This document shows, piece after piece, positions 26,883 through 35,623 of a stretch of 64,000 bases of DNA. The translations under genes and the position numbers were made by a program. This stretch comes from Phycisphaerales bacterium (GTDB taxonomy: Bacteria > Planctomycetota > Phycisphaerae > Phycisphaerales > UBA1924), in the NCBI GenBank assembly GCA_029260515.1, contig JAJDDC010000070.1, positions 186,001 to 250,000 of the forward strand, given 5' to 3'. Within the stretch, counting starts at the first letter, position 1. Each line of letters begins with the position of its first letter. A model generated the notes under the pieces. The model made no database searches. It saw nothing but the letters and a program-made list of their open reading frames with translations, and had not been told where the DNA came from.

Positions 26883-28085
26883 ATGCGTCTGCTGCTCTAC
26901 GAGCCCAACCACACCGGCCACCACTTCCCCTACCTGGCCCGCCTGCTCCCCGGCCTGACGCCCCTGCCCGTCGAGCTCGTCCTCGCGACAACCCCCGAGG
27001 GCGTCGCGTCCGAGGAGTTTGCGCGCACGCTCGCGCCCTTCGCCGACCGCCTCCGCGTCGAGCCCGCGTGCTCGGCGCCGCCCGCGGGCGTGCTGCCCAA
27101 CGCGCGCCACCGCCTGGCCGAGCTCGACGCGATCGCACGCGACGTCCGCCCGGGCCACACGTTCGTCCTGTACGCCGACTCGATGTGGCAGCTGCTCGTC
27201 GCCCGCGCCCTGCTGGGGCGCCGCCCGGACTGCGGCCAGATCGAGGCGTGGATCTACCGGGGCGGGTTCGCCTACGCCGACGCGAAGCGCCCGATCGACC
27301 GCGTCAGCCGGTTCATGATGAAGCGGGCCGTCCGGCGCGACATCTTCGCCGCCCTGCACATCGACGACGAACTCGCCTACGACTTCGCCCGCCACCACTG
27401 GCGCCTGGGCGGGCCGCGGCTGGTCCTCACGCCCAACCCCGTCACCCCTGGCGATCCCATCGACACGCACGACGCCCGCCGGCGCCTGGGCGTGCCCGTT
27501 GACGGGCGTCTGATCACGCTCTCGGGCATGATCGAATCGTTCAAGGGCGCGGACCTGCTGCTGCGCGCATTCGCCGACCACCGGCGGGCGCACACGGGCG
27601 ACCGCCTGCTCCTCGCGGGCCCGCACGCCGACGAGATCATCACGATGCTCGCCGCGAGCCCGTACCGAGCCCTCCGCGACGCGGGGTGGATCGTCTCGCT
27701 CGACCGGTTCCTGAACGAGCAGGAGATGTACCTCGTCGCCGCCGCGGGCGACCTGACGACCGCGCCCTACCCGCACCACAGCGGGCGGTCGAGCATCATC
27801 CTGTGGGCCGCCGCCGCCGGGCGTCCGTCGCTCGGCGCCGCCCGCGGGTGCATCGGGCACGTCATCCGCTCCGAGAAGCTCGGCCACACCGTCAACCCGA
27901 CCGACCACGCGGCGTTTGTCAAGGCCATCGCCGACGCCCTCGACGCACCCTGGACCGACAAGGACGCGAAGCGCGTCCGGGCGTACGCCCAATCGCACAG
28001 CGTCGAACGCTACCGCGAGAGTGTCTCGTCGCTCGTCCGCGAGCGGCTCCGCTCGGACGACGAGCAGGCGCCGTCAGACGCCTGA
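26883..28085 (+). CDS. GT-B fold glycosyltransferase
   Basis: 400 residues. The N-terminus MRLLLYEPNHTGHHFPYLARLL is a GT-B-like first strand and loop. The C-terminal Rossmann half includes LITLSGMIESFKGADLLLRAF, RLLLAGPHAD, WIVSLDRFLNEQEMYLVAAA and PYPHHSGRSSIILWAAAAGRP, which corresponds to the donor-binding region, with S/G-rich residues where GT4 enzymes have an E-x7-E motif. That motif is poorly kept, so the exact family is uncertain. It is last in the FkbM-GT2-GT unit and overlaps the convergent epimerase by 12 bp. Confidence 0.78.
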   Translation: MRLLLYEPNHTGHHFPYLARLLPGLTPLPVELVLATTPEGVASEEFARTLAPFADRLRVEPACSAPPAGVLPNARHRLAELDAIARDVRPGHTFVLYADSMWQLLVARALLGRRPDCGQIEAWIYRGGFAYADAKRPIDRVSRFMMKRAVRRDIFAALHIDDELAYDFARHHWRLGGPRLVLTPNPVTPGDPIDTHDARRRLGVPVDGRLITLSGMIESFKGADLLLRAFADHRRAHTGDRLLLAGPHADEIITMLAASPYRALRDAGWIVSLDRFLNEQEMYLVAAAGDLTTAPYPHHSGRSSIILWAAAAGRPSLGAARGCIGHVIRSEKLGHTVNPTDHAAFVKAIADALDAPWTDKDAKRVRAYAQSHSVERYRESVSSLVRERLRSDDEQAPSDA

Positions 28086-29024
28086 GACGCTCGCCTCCAG
28101 CTGGCGACGCAGCCCGTCGGCGAGCGTGACCCGCGGCTCGTACCCCAGCTCCGCGCGCACACGCGTCAGGTCCGCGTAGGTCCGCTCGACGTCCCCCGCC
28201 TGCGCCGGCCTGCGATCGAGCCTGGCCTCGCGCCCGACGACCTTCTCGATCTGCGTGACAAGCTCCGCCAGCGTCACCGGGCTCGAGCCACCGAGGTTGT
28301 AGATCCGGAACCGGTCGCAACGGTCCAGCGCCGCCATCACGCCGTCCACGATGTCGTCGATGTACGTGTAATCGCGGCTGCTCGAACCGTCGCCGAAAAA
28401 CGGGATCTCCTCGCCCGCCGCGATCATGCGCATGAACTTGGAGATCGCCAGGTCGGGGCGCTGCCCGGGCCCGTACACCGTAAAGAACCGCATGCAGAAC
28501 ACGGGCAGCCTGTGCAGATGCCAGTACGAGTGGGCGAGCAGCTCGCACGCCCGCTTGGTCGCGGCGTACGGGCTGATGGGCTCGTCCACCGGGTCGTCCT
28601 CGCTGAACGGGACCTTCTCGTTGTTGCCGTAGACGCTCGAGCTGGACGCGAAGACGAACTTTTTGACACCCGTCGCGACCGCCGCGTCGAGCAGGTTGAC
28701 CGTCCCGTCCAGGTTGACCTCGGCGTACAGCTTGGGGTTCTCGATGGAGGGGCGCACACCCGCCATCGCCGCGATGTGCACGACCGCGTCGGGTCGGAAC
28801 TCTTCGTGCAGCGCGCCGACGAGCCCCTCGTCGCGGATGTCCCCCTCGCGTACGTCCACGCCGATCGACGCCAGCCGTGCCGCCCGGGCCCGCTTGATCG
28901 CCGGGTCGTAGAAGTCGCAGAAGTTATCGAGAACGACGACCCGGGCGCCGCCCGAGGCCAGCCGCTCGGCGGTGTGCGAGCCGATGAACCCGGCGCCGCC
29001 GGTGATGAGCACGCTCTCGGGCAT
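28074..29024 (-). CDS. NAD-dependent epimerase, UDP-glucuronate 4-epimerase-like
   Basis: 316 residues. VLITGGAGFIGSHTAERL is the NAD-binding motif; AAMAGVRPSIENPKLY followed by NLDGTVNLL, SSSSVYGNNEKVPF, the catalytic YAATK and FFTVYGPGQRPDLAISKF are typical of the UDP-glucuronate 4-epimerase branch (MAGVR.S...P..Y). It would interconvert UDP-glucuronate and UDP-galacturonate, or a related UDP-uronate. The WbpA-like dehydrogenase 1.5 kb away could make its substrate. It lies on the opposite strand to its neighbours and overlaps the GT-B gene by 12 bp. Confidence 0.88.
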   Translation of the reverse strand: MPESVLITGGAGFIGSHTAERLASGGARVVVLDNFCDFYDPAIKRARAARLASIGVDVREGDIRDEGLVGALHEEFRPDAVVHIAAMAGVRPSIENPKLYAEVNLDGTVNLLDAAVATGVKKFVFASSSSVYGNNEKVPFSEDDPVDEPISPYAATKRACELLAHSYWHLHRLPVFCMRFFTVYGPGQRPDLAISKFMRMIAAGEEIPFFGDGSSSRDYTYIDDIVDGVMAALDRCDRFRIYNLGGSSPVTLAELVTQIEKVVGREARLDRRPAQAGDVERTYADLTRVRAELGYEPRVTLADGLRRQLEASVSGV

Positions 29025-29263
29025 GGGCGCACACTCCCGGGCCCCGAAGCGCGGCCCTCGGGCGATCCTACGCCCCGCCCGCCGCGGCGTTCGCCGCGTC
29101 TCCGCACACCACCATCCGGGTTATCGGGCCCTCCGACGCGCCCCGCCCGATCCACGCCGCCCACGCCGGGCGCAAGCGACCACACACCCCTCGATCCGCC
29201 CCCGCCATGGCCCGATCCGAGCCCCGGGGCCACGCCCGGCCCCCCGCGAAGGGGTCGAGCCGA

Positions 29264-30451
29264 ATGGACGCGTTCACATCGTCGCGACGCATCGCCTGGG
29301 TCTGTGCCGGGGTCGAGGTCTACGGCCTGCGCGCCGCGATCCTGAACCTCGCCGGCGGACTCCGCGCCCGTGGTTGGCGCCCCCAGATCATCTCCCTCGC
29401 CCACGGCCCGTTCGCCGACGAGTGCGATGAACTCGGCTTCGACAACCTCACCGTCGGCCTCGAGCCCCCGCCCAAGATCACGGGCACGCTCACCGACCGC
29501 GCCATGATCTTCAAGGACCTGCTCGCCTACCGAAAGCGCGCCGTCAAGCAGATCCGCCTTGCCCTGGGCGGCGAGAAGCCCGACGCCGTCCACTTCCTCC
29601 AGCCCAACCTCGTGCCCGTCGCGGGCGCACTCGCCAGGTCGCTGGGCGTCCCGTGCTTCTGGGAGATGCCCAACTACGTGGGCGACAACTACCCCCTGGG
29701 CGCCAACAAGATCCTGCTCCGCGCGATGTGCAAGCGCTACAACGTCCAGCCCCTGTCCAACTCCGCGTTCACCGCCTCCACGCTGGGCAAGGGCATGGTC
29801 ACCCCCATCGTCTTCCACCTGGGCGTGGACGCCGACCGCTTCAACCCCGACATCGTCATCCCCTTCACACGCGCCGAGGTCGGCATCCCCGAGGACGCGG
29901 TCACCCTGGGCGTCCTCGCGCGCATCTGCACGAGCAAGGGCCAGCACATCGTCCTCGAGGCCGCCCTCGCGCTCGAGCAGGAACTCGGCGTCCCCCTCCA
30001 CCTCATCGTCCTCGGCGGGCCCACCAACGCCCCCGAAGCCCAGCGACTCATCGACATCGCCGACCGGTTCAACCGCCCACACGCCCTGCACATGTTCGGC
30101 GAAGTCGCCGACCCCGAGCGCTACTACGGCCTCATCGACATCCCGGTGAACGCGCGCATCGACCCCGAGCCCTTCGGCCTCTCGGTCGTCGAGGCGATGA
30201 TGATGCGCAAGCCCGTGCTCGTCCACGCCTCGGGCGGGCCCGCCGAAACCGTCACCGACGGCACGACCGGCTGGCACGTCAACGCCCCCAGCGTCGAGGC
30301 CTTCAAGGACGGCATCCGCCGCGCCGTCAACGACCGCGGCCGCTGGCCCCTCATGGGCGAGGCCGCCCGGACCGACGCCCTCGAGAAATACAGCCTCGAG
30401 TCCATGACCTCCCGATACGAGCGGATCGTCACCCGCAAGCTCGCGGCCTGA
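29264..30451 (+). CDS. family 4 glycosyltransferase
   Basis: 395 residues from the ATG at 29264, preceded by AAGGGG; an upstream in-frame ATG at 29207 would add an Arg/Pro-rich stretch unlike the family. The C-terminal half has VLARICTSKGQHIVLEAALAL, HLIVLGGP, HMFGEVADPERYYGLIDIPV and the donor-site motif PEPFGLSVVEAMMMRKPVL (E-x7-E), diagnostic of GT4 glycosyltransferases. NARIDPEPFGLS shows that the acceptor-independent core is intact. The 43 bp to the next gene suggest co-transcription with the UDP-sugar dehydrogenase. Confidence 0.93.
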   Translation: MDAFTSSRRIAWVCAGVEVYGLRAAILNLAGGLRARGWRPQIISLAHGPFADECDELGFDNLTVGLEPPPKITGTLTDRAMIFKDLLAYRKRAVKQIRLALGGEKPDAVHFLQPNLVPVAGALARSLGVPCFWEMPNYVGDNYPLGANKILLRAMCKRYNVQPLSNSAFTASTLGKGMVTPIVFHLGVDADRFNPDIVIPFTRAEVGIPEDAVTLGVLARICTSKGQHIVLEAALALEQELGVPLHLIVLGGPTNAPEAQRLIDIADRFNRPHALHMFGEVADPERYYGLIDIPVNARIDPEPFGLSVVEAMMMRKPVLVHASGGPAETVTDGTTGWHVNAPSVEAFKDGIRRAVNDRGRWPLMGEAARTDALEKYSLESMTSRYERIVTRKLAA

Positions 30452-30494
30452 CCGCCCGATCCGTGCCCACCACCCGGCGACGCAATAATCAACG

Positions 30495-31820
30495 ATGCCG
30501 GACCCCCGCGCCGACCTGCTCCAACGCATCAACGCCCGCGAAGCGATCGTCGGCGTTGTCGGCCTCGGGTACGTCGGCCTCCCGCTCCTCCGCGCCTTCC
30601 ACAACGCCGGCTTCCCCACGCTCGGCTTCGACATCGACCCGCAAAAAATCCAGGCGCTCAACGCCGGGCGTGATTACCTGAAGCACCCGGGCCCGGGCCT
30701 CGCCCGCGCGCTGCTCGACTCGGGGCGCTTCCAGGCGACCGATGACTTCGCCCGCCTCGCCGAGCCCGACGCGATCCTTGTCTGCGTCCCCACGCCCCTG
30801 ACCGAGTCGCGCGAGCCCGACCTGTCGTACGTCGAGCAGACGATCGACCGGATCAGCGCCACGCTCCGACCGGGCCAGATCGTCGTGCTCGAGTCCACGA
30901 CCTACCCGGGCACGACGCGCGACGTCGTCCTCCCGCGCCTCGCCGCGTGCGGCCTGACGCTCAACGACCAGTTCTTCCTCGCCTACTCCCCCGAGCGTGA
31001 GGACCCCGGCACGCCCGGACGCACCGCCCAGAATCTCCCCAAGCTCGTGGGCGGGCTCGACGAGCCCTCGGGCGAGCTCGCGATCGCGTTGTACGCCGCC
31101 GCCGTGGACACGGTCGTCCCCGTGCGCACGCCCGAAGTCGCCGAGGCCGCCAAGCTGCTCGAGAACGTGTACCGCTCGGTCAACATCGCGCTCGTCAACG
31201 AGATGAAGGTCGTGCTCGACAGCCTCGGCATCGACGCCTGGGAGGTCATCGACGCCGCCGCGACCAAGCCCTTCGGCTTCGCCCGCTTCGACCCGGGCCC
31301 GGGCATGGGCGGGCACTGCATCCCCATCGACCCCTACTACCTCGCCTGGCGCGCCAAGCAGGCCGGCGCCGACGCCCGCTTCATCGCCCTGGCTGGCGAG
31401 GTCAACAACGCGATGCCCGCACGCGTCGTCGCCAAGACCATCGACGCCCTCCGCGCCCGCGCGGCCGACCCCGCCAGCGCCCGCGTGCTCGTCCTGGGAC
31501 TCGCGTACAAGAAGAACATCGACGACGTCCGCGAGAGCCCGAGCTTCGAGATCATCCGCCTGCTCCGCGACCACGCCGCGCACATCGACTACGCCGACCC
31601 GCACGTGCCCTCGACCCACCCGGGGCGCCGCGGCGACCTGGGCATGACCGCCGTCGAGATCGCGCCCGAGTCGCTCGCGTCGTACGACGCCGTCGTCGTC
31701 GCGACCGACCACGACGCGTTCGACTGGCCCATGATCGGCGCGCATTCGAGGCTCGTAATCGATGCCCGCGGGCGCATGCGCACGCTCGACAACGTTGTGG
31801 CGCCCGTCGTCCCCGCCTGA
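30495..31820 (+). CDS. UDP-N-acetylglucosamine 6-dehydrogenase-like nucleotide sugar dehydrogenase
   Basis: 441 residues. VGVVGLGYVGLPLLRAFHNA is the NAD-binding motif. YSPEREDPGTPGRTAQNLPK followed by LVGG and GMGGHCIPIDPYYLAW, with the catalytic Cys at about residue 275, place it in the WbpA/WbpO branch rather than with plain UDP-glucose dehydrogenases. The C-terminal domain VLGLAYKKNIDDVRESPSFE completes the fold. It oxidises C6 of a UDP-sugar to a carboxylate in two NAD-dependent steps. With the epimerase at 28 kb it gives UDP-linked uronic acids for the glycan cluster. UDP-glucose as substrate cannot be excluded. Confidence 0.9.
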   Translation: MPDPRADLLQRINAREAIVGVVGLGYVGLPLLRAFHNAGFPTLGFDIDPQKIQALNAGRDYLKHPGPGLARALLDSGRFQATDDFARLAEPDAILVCVPTPLTESREPDLSYVEQTIDRISATLRPGQIVVLESTTYPGTTRDVVLPRLAACGLTLNDQFFLAYSPEREDPGTPGRTAQNLPKLVGGLDEPSGELAIALYAAAVDTVVPVRTPEVAEAAKLLENVYRSVNIALVNEMKVVLDSLGIDAWEVIDAAATKPFGFARFDPGPGMGGHCIPIDPYYLAWRAKQAGADARFIALAGEVNNAMPARVVAKTIDALRARAADPASARVLVLGLAYKKNIDDVRESPSFEIIRLLRDHAAHIDYADPHVPSTHPGRRGDLGMTAVEIAPESLASYDAVVVATDHDAFDWPMIGAHSRLVIDARGRMRTLDNVVAPVVPA

Positions 31821-31866
31821 CATCCCCCTGCTGCTCCGTGCCCTTCGCGTTCAATCTACGTGCGCA

Positions 31867-31907
31867 CAAAGAGACCGCGGCGCCGGGTGAACACGGGCGC
31901 CGCGGTC
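31867..31907 (-). terminator. probable terminator after the secreted dockerin protein
   Basis: A perfect 12-bp inverted repeat (31873-31884 and 31896-31907) with an 11-base loop follows the minus-strand gene at 31936 and is followed by TCTTTGTG, a weak U-rich tail. It also sits 52 bp after the plus-strand dehydrogenase stop, so it could stop transcription from both sides. The poor U tract lowers confidence. Confidence 0.6.
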
Positions 31908-31935
31908 GCGAGGGGTCTCGGGAAGCTCGACCGCG

Positions 31936-32787
31936 TTACGGGCAGCCGGCGCCGAACGCGCCGAGGAAGGCGACCACGTCGGAGAAGTCCCACTGCCCGA
32001 ACGGCTCGGCGAGGTCCGCCGAGGACTCCTGGGCCCCGAATGCGACCAGGAACGCGACCACATCGGAGAAATCGAGCTGCCCGAACGGCTCGGCGATGTC
32101 GGCGCCGTTGCACCCGCCCGCGTCCTGCGTCTGGATCCGGATGTTGTCGGCCTGGATATCGAAGTTCGTGAACCCGTAGAAGAATCCGGGCACGTAGGTC
32201 GTGAACACGATCTGGTCGGCGCCCGCCATCACGCTCGCGAACGTGCGGTCGGCGGGCAGGATCGGCTCGAACGTGTCCGGGTCCTCGTCGCCGTACCCAC
32301 CCCAGCCCTTGGGCAGCTCGGGCGCGTTGGGGTCGAATGTCGTCGAGTACGTCGTCCACCCGCCCTCGGTCGGAGCGCCGCTCAGCACGCCCAGGTGCAC
32401 CCAGACCGCGCAGTACGGGTACCCGGTCGTCACGTTGTCGTAGTCGCGGATCTGGACGATCCAGTCGCGGCTGACGGGCCCGCCGAAGAACTGGATGTAG
32501 TTCACCAGCACGTCCACGCTCAGCGTCACGCTCTGGTGCGTGGTCAGGTCGTGGACGAAGTCGGTGTTGGGGTTGACATCGTCGGAGCGCAGCTCCAGAC
32601 CGAACGTCTCGACGAAGTCGGCCCAGTGCAGGTTTTCGTTGGGGTTGCCGCCGGCCAGGTCGGGGGTGTCCCACCCGTTGATCGACCATCCCTCGTTGCC
32701 GTTGGCGAAGCTGACGACGACGTCGCCGTCCGCCGTCGCGGCCGAGACGAGCCCTGCCAGGGCGAGGATGCACATCACGCTTCTCAT
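31936..32787 (-). CDS. secreted protein with GC-type dockerin tag, function unknown
   Basis: 283 residues from the ATG at 32787, chosen because AGGAG lies 7 bases upstream (a second ATG at 32808 has none). A signal peptide ends near SAATADG. Residues 20-220 are beta-rich with many aromatic and acidic residues (VVVSFANGNEGWSINGW, HWADFVETFGLELRS), like a jelly-roll binding module. The C-terminus holds two copies of a half-dockerin unit (ADIAEPFGQLDFSDVVAFL and ADLAEPFGQWDFSDVVAFL) and ends GAGCP. A role in binding external glycans is possible but not shown. A divergent promoter-bearing spacer separates it from the next gene. Confidence 0.8.
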   Translation of the reverse strand: MRSVMCILALAGLVSAATADGDVVVSFANGNEGWSINGWDTPDLAGGNPNENLHWADFVETFGLELRSDDVNPNTDFVHDLTTHQSVTLSVDVLVNYIQFFGGPVSRDWIVQIRDYDNVTTGYPYCAVWVHLGVLSGAPTEGGWTTYSTTFDPNAPELPKGWGGYGDEDPDTFEPILPADRTFASVMAGADQIVFTTYVPGFFYGFTNFDIQADNIRIQTQDAGGCNGADIAEPFGQLDFSDVVAFLVAFGAQESSADLAEPFGQWDFSDVVAFLGAFGAGCP

Positions 32788-33095
32788 CGCTGATCTCCTG
32801 TCTGTCATCTGGTACTCCGTGGGGTCCGATCCGTCGCCGCGTGCGGTGTGTTCCGCCCCACCTGCGGGGCGTGGTCGCGAGCTCGGGCGAGCCATGCGCC
32901 CCCACCGCTCGGCGCCCAGATCACCGCGTCGGGTGCTGTTGTACGGCGCCAGCATCCCGCTGTCGATAGTATCCTGGAAACTTCCGCGAATATTGTGTGG
33001 CCGGCTCGCCAGACGCTATACTCGCCATTGAGAGATCATTTCAGACCATATCTGGGCCTCCCCAACCGTCTCTCACGACAGGACACCCCGCCCTC
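32788..33095. other. 308-bp divergent spacer
   Basis: It lies between the minus-strand dockerin gene and the plus-strand gene at 33096. It holds the dockerin gene's ribosome-binding site (AGGAG at 32795-32799, minus) and an AT-rich island at 32960-33040 with a good plus-strand promoter (separate entry). No small ORF or RNA motif was recognised. Confidence 0.55.
32994..33022 (+). promoter_or_regulatory. sigma-70-like promoter
   Basis: TTGTGT (32994-32999) and TATACT (33017-33022) are separated by exactly 17 bases in one of the few AT-rich patches of this GC-rich window. Transcription would start near 33029. This argues against a GTG start at 32997 for the downstream gene and favours GTG 33096. 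Confidence 0.6.
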
Positions 33096-34349
33096 GTGCC
33101 GCCCCCAGACGCCAGCACAACGCCCGCCGACGCCCTCGACGCCCCGGGACAGGGCCTGGAGGGGCGAGTGTTCGCCGTCGGCGCCGCGCTGCTGGAGTCC
33201 GTGGGCGAGCTGTTGCGGGCGCTGCCCGCGTCCACGCCGGGCCCACAAGCCCTGGCGACACTGCTCGGGATCGACAAGGTGCTGGCGAGCCGCGTGCTCA
33301 AGATGACCCGCGCCGCCGACGGGCTCGAGGCGATCCACCGGGCGCCCGGGCCCGAGCCCCTGCGTCGTGTGGTCCGAGCCTGCGAGAGGGCCGGGGCGCG
33401 GGGTGAGGCGTCGGTGCGCGCCCGCGAGACGGTCGATGACTTCGAGCGCCTGATCCGACACGAGGCGGGCGACCGCAGCGCATTGGACGCGGTGCTCAGC
33501 GCCTGGGTACCCGAGGCGCGGCGTGAGTTCGAGCTGCGCAGAAAGCAGGCCGCCTTTCGCGCGATGAGCCAGCTCAAGGGCGCTCAGACCGACACCCTGT
33601 ACGCCGGGGTCTTCCTGCACCCCAGCGCCGATCCTGAACGGATCGACATCGCCTGGCTTAACGGGCTCTTCGGCGTGCAGCGGCTCCGCCCGGGCGCGAC
33701 GGTCAAGCTCGCCGCCCGCTGGATGCGTGCCGACCCCGACGCCCCGCCCAAGCGGGCGATCTCCGACGGCGATTCGCCCGCCACCGGCTCGCTCCTGCTC
33801 GAGTATTTCTGCTCGACGCCCATGCCGCCGATCGCCTTCGACCACGCCGGCGACGTGACGCACTGCACGCTGGGGGGCGAGTCGTTCGGCGCCTCGACCA
33901 CGGGCGACGTCGTCTTCGCCGAGCTCGGCGCCGGGGACATGCCCAGGTACGTCCCCCGCGATGCGGACCGCAAACGCTTCGTGTACGCCGAGGTCTCCGT
34001 GCCCGCCAAGACCCTCGTCCTCGACGCGTTCATCCACAAGGACGTCGCGACGGGACCGCCCGAGCTGCGGACCTACGACACGGCCTTTGAGGGCATCGCC
34101 AACGCCAACGACCGCTCGCGCGACATCGACGTGCTCGACCTGCTCGAGAGCGTCGAGAATCTCGGACGCGGCCTGGCCCGCGCCCGGGCGCCGGGCGTCC
34201 CGCGGCACGCCCGGATGATCGCCGACGTCTGCGCCCGCCTCGCCTGGGACCCCGACGCGTTCGACGTCTACCGGACCCGCGTGGACTACCCGCTGTACGG
34301 CTCGCAGGTCACGATGCTCTTCCCGACCCGCGAGGCGCCGGCGGGCTGA
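33096..34349 (+). CDS. hypothetical protein, soluble
   Basis: About 417 residues if it starts at GTG 33096; the frame is open to GTG 32997, but that codon lies inside a predicted promoter. I do not recognise the family. The protein has no signal peptide or membrane helix. The N-terminal 130 residues are helical (GIDKVLASRVLKMTRAADGL, LRRVVRACERAGARGEASV) and could include a DNA-binding-like helix pair. The rest mixes strands and helices with no catalytic motif seen (LLEYFCSTPMPPIAFDHAGD, RTRVDYPLYGSQVTMLF). Codon bias is typical of the window, so it is a real gene. It is monocistronic, with a convergent neighbour 39 bp away. Confidence 0.65.
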   Translation: MPPPDASTTPADALDAPGQGLEGRVFAVGAALLESVGELLRALPASTPGPQALATLLGIDKVLASRVLKMTRAADGLEAIHRAPGPEPLRRVVRACERAGARGEASVRARETVDDFERLIRHEAGDRSALDAVLSAWVPEARREFELRRKQAAFRAMSQLKGAQTDTLYAGVFLHPSADPERIDIAWLNGLFGVQRLRPGATVKLAARWMRADPDAPPKRAISDGDSPATGSLLLEYFCSTPMPPIAFDHAGDVTHCTLGGESFGASTTGDVVFAELGAGDMPRYVPRDADRKRFVYAEVSVPAKTLVLDAFIHKDVATGPPELRTYDTAFEGIANANDRSRDIDVLDLLESVENLGRGLARARAPGVPRHARMIADVCARLAWDPDAFDVYRTRVDYPLYGSQVTMLFPTREAPAG

Positions 34350-34388
34350 GCCGCGCCGCGTGCCGTGCACCTTCTCGAGCCGCCCGTT

Positions 34389-35534
34389 TCACTCTGCGCG
34401 CAGGTCGATCACCTGCATCCGGTGCTCGCCGAGCCCGGGATCGACGACCCGATACCGCGTCGCCTCGACCAGCTCGCCCACGAACGCCTGGTCGATGTGC
34501 CACAAGGGCGTGCGCCGGGGCCAGGTGCCCATGGGCCCGCGCCCCGCGGCGTCGAACGCGTTGGTCATACCGCCCACCACCGCGCGCACAGAGCGCGACC
34601 CCCGGGGGGCGTTGAAGTCGCCGATGACCAGATCCGGCGGCGGGAAGGCGCCCGCCTCGGGCGCCGTCGCGACCCAGCGGCCCACGTCGTCGGGCACGAA
34701 CGACACGCCGTCCCACGCTCCGATCGCGACCGACGCGTTGGCCATGATCCGCGCGCGCGGCATCGTCGGGTCCGAGGGCAGGTCCAGCGCCCAAACGATC
34801 AGCGGGCGCCCGATCGACGCCTCGCCGGTCGTGTCCAGCTCGATGAAGAACACGCGCCCGGGGTCCCAGCCCGAACGCCATTCCTCGAGCCGCGACTCGA
34901 CCGGGTCCAGACCGACCAGGCCCCATCTGCGGATCGGGAACCGCGACGCGACCGCCAGCCCGCCGCGGCGCAGGAAGTACGCGTCCGCCTTCGGCGCCCC
35001 GTCGCCGTCGACGCTCGGGGCCAGTGTGCGCAGCGCGTCGAGCAGCGGCTGGCGGAACTCGTCGTTGCGGATGTTCGAGACCATCGCGACGTCCGGGGAC
35101 TGGGCGAGCACGGCGTCGCCCGCGCCCCGCGCCCCGCGCGCCACGGAGATGTTCCAGTGCAGCACGCGCAGGTCGGTGGCGCGAGCCCCCGGCGCCAGGA
35201 CGTACCGCGGCGTCCGCCACTCGCCCACGAGCATCCACCCCGTCATCCCGAGACAGACCAGCGCCAGGAATGGGCGGAGCATCACGCCCCCCATCCGCAA
35301 CGACAACCGCGAGCAGGCCGACGAGACCAGCACCATCGTCCAGGCGAACACGACGACCAGCAGCGTCGGGATCCAGAAGAGAAACTGGCTCCACGCGTGG
35401 TCGTCGTTGAACCACCGCCCGGCGCCCCAGAGCGCGAGGGCGCCCAGCCCCGCGATCGCCGCGAGCTTCGACGCCCACGACAGCGGACGCCGACGGACCC
35501 ACGCGATGAACCCCGTCGGGCGCTGGTCGCTCAT
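34389..35534 (-). CDS. membrane-anchored endonuclease/exonuclease/phosphatase family protein
   Basis: 381 residues. Three hydrophobic helices occupy residues 20-110, followed by an EEP domain: LRVLHWNISVARG (first strand with Asn), MVSNIRND, a GDFNAPRGSRSV motif near residue 320, and HIDQAFVG then GLGEHRMQVIDL (the D/H-containing end). The overall layout matches planctomycete EEP proteins with an N-terminal membrane part. Several classical positions are altered, for example GDFN is present but the usual SDHxP is GEHRMQ. It could be a nuclease or phosphodiesterase on the outer face of the inner membrane; the substrate is unknown. It lies between the hypothetical gene and the GDP-fucose-synthase-like gene, divergent from the latter. 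Confidence 0.75.
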   Translation of the reverse strand: MSDQRPTGFIAWVRRRPLSWASKLAAIAGLGALALWGAGRWFNDDHAWSQFLFWIPTLLVVVFAWTMVLVSSACSRLSLRMGGVMLRPFLALVCLGMTGWMLVGEWRTPRYVLAPGARATDLRVLHWNISVARGARGAGDAVLAQSPDVAMVSNIRNDEFRQPLLDALRTLAPSVDGDGAPKADAYFLRRGGLAVASRFPIRRWGLVGLDPVESRLEEWRSGWDPGRVFFIELDTTGEASIGRPLIVWALDLPSDPTMPRARIMANASVAIGAWDGVSFVPDDVGRWVATAPEAGAFPPPDLVIGDFNAPRGSRSVRAVVGGMTNAFDAAGRGPMGTWPRRTPLWHIDQAFVGELVEATRYRVVDPGLGEHRMQVIDLRAE

Positions 35535-35623
35535 GGCCCATTGTTCGTCGGGGTTTGCTCCCGCGTTCGCCCAGAATCGCCGATACCATCGCTCCCGCCC
35601 TCGTCCCTCGCTGGAGCCCGCTC

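Noticed and set aside
32997..33095. GTG 32997 as the start of the hypothetical gene
   Set aside because: It lies between the -35 and -10 elements of a good promoter, so it would not be in the transcript.
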